A stretch of DNA of 24,008 nucleotides from Geminocystis sp050753365 (GTDB lineage Bacteria > Cyanobacteriota > Cyanobacteriia > Cyanobacteriales > Cyanobacteriaceae). Position numbers and translations under genes: made by a program. Positions 23,921 to 24,008 of this stretch are shown one piece after another; position 1 is the first letter of the stretch; every line of letters starts with the position of its first letter. The stretch covers positions 1-24,008 of the forward strand of contig NZ_JBLZFY010000064.1 in the NCBI RefSeq assembly GCF_050753365.1, written 5' to 3'. The notes under the pieces were generated by a model that was not told the DNA's origin, made no database searches, and saw only the letters and a list, made by a program, of their open reading frames with translations.

Positions 23921-24008
<88 letters not shown>

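Overview
The window is cyanobacterial chromosome. It carries photosystem I genes (psaL, psaI), an acyl-lipid delta-9 desaturase, an RPE65-type carotenoid oxygenase, a Tic20-like membrane protein and the start of a cyanobacterial 16S rRNA gene. Base composition is AT-rich. CGATCG and the HIP1 octamer GCGATCGC are far more frequent than that composition predicts. Together these suggest a unicellular cyanobacterium of the Geminocystis/Cyanobacterium type, but the genus is inferred from style, not from a search.

Layout. 1-90: an imperfect hairpin that looks like the end of an IS200/IS605-type element. 109-3773: a small TPR membrane protein (-), RimI (+), and a periplasmic-sensor PAS-GGDEF-EAL c-di-GMP protein (-). 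4020-4997: an Rpn-family nuclease gene (+) held between two identical 53-bp direct repeats. 5027-7472: a GlcE-like FAD protein (-) and DesC (+), with a TnpB zinc-ribbon scrap directly behind the desC stop. 7697-11240: a GAF hybrid histidine kinase (+) and a glutathione-dependent formaldehyde dehydrogenase (+), separated by MITE-like sequence. 11482-18834: one gene (-) for a 2,450-residue hybrid kinase. 19025-22357: Tic20-like protein (-), a TnpB fragment (+), carotenoid oxygenase (-) and glutamate racemase (-). 22552-23345: divergent psaL (-) and psaI (+). 23687-24008: rrn promoter, leader and the first 88 bases of 16S rRNA.

Three large signalling proteins take up about half of the window, and no separate response regulator gene lies beside them. 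Both kinases carry their own receiver domain, so they may pass phosphate on to partners encoded elsewhere. The giant kinase has four CBS motifs, a GAF domain with both cysteines expected of a DXCF cyanobacteriochrome, ten PAS domains, a second GAF domain, then kinase and receiver. That GAF domain is the best candidate here for an undescribed sensory function. The metabolic genes (glycolate-oxidase-like protein, desaturase, formaldehyde detoxification, carotenoid cleavage, peptidoglycan precursor) look like an ordinary dispersed cyanobacterial set rather than one pathway.

The intergenic DNA is rich in small repeats: heptamer or octamer tandem repeats at five gene borders, a shared TGCTGAAAAAGT end motif next to several of them, GTTGGGTT hairpins, a short inverted-repeat element near 11.4 kb, and three scraps of IS200/IS605 elements. 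No CRISPR array, intact transposase, prophage or complete tRNA was seen.
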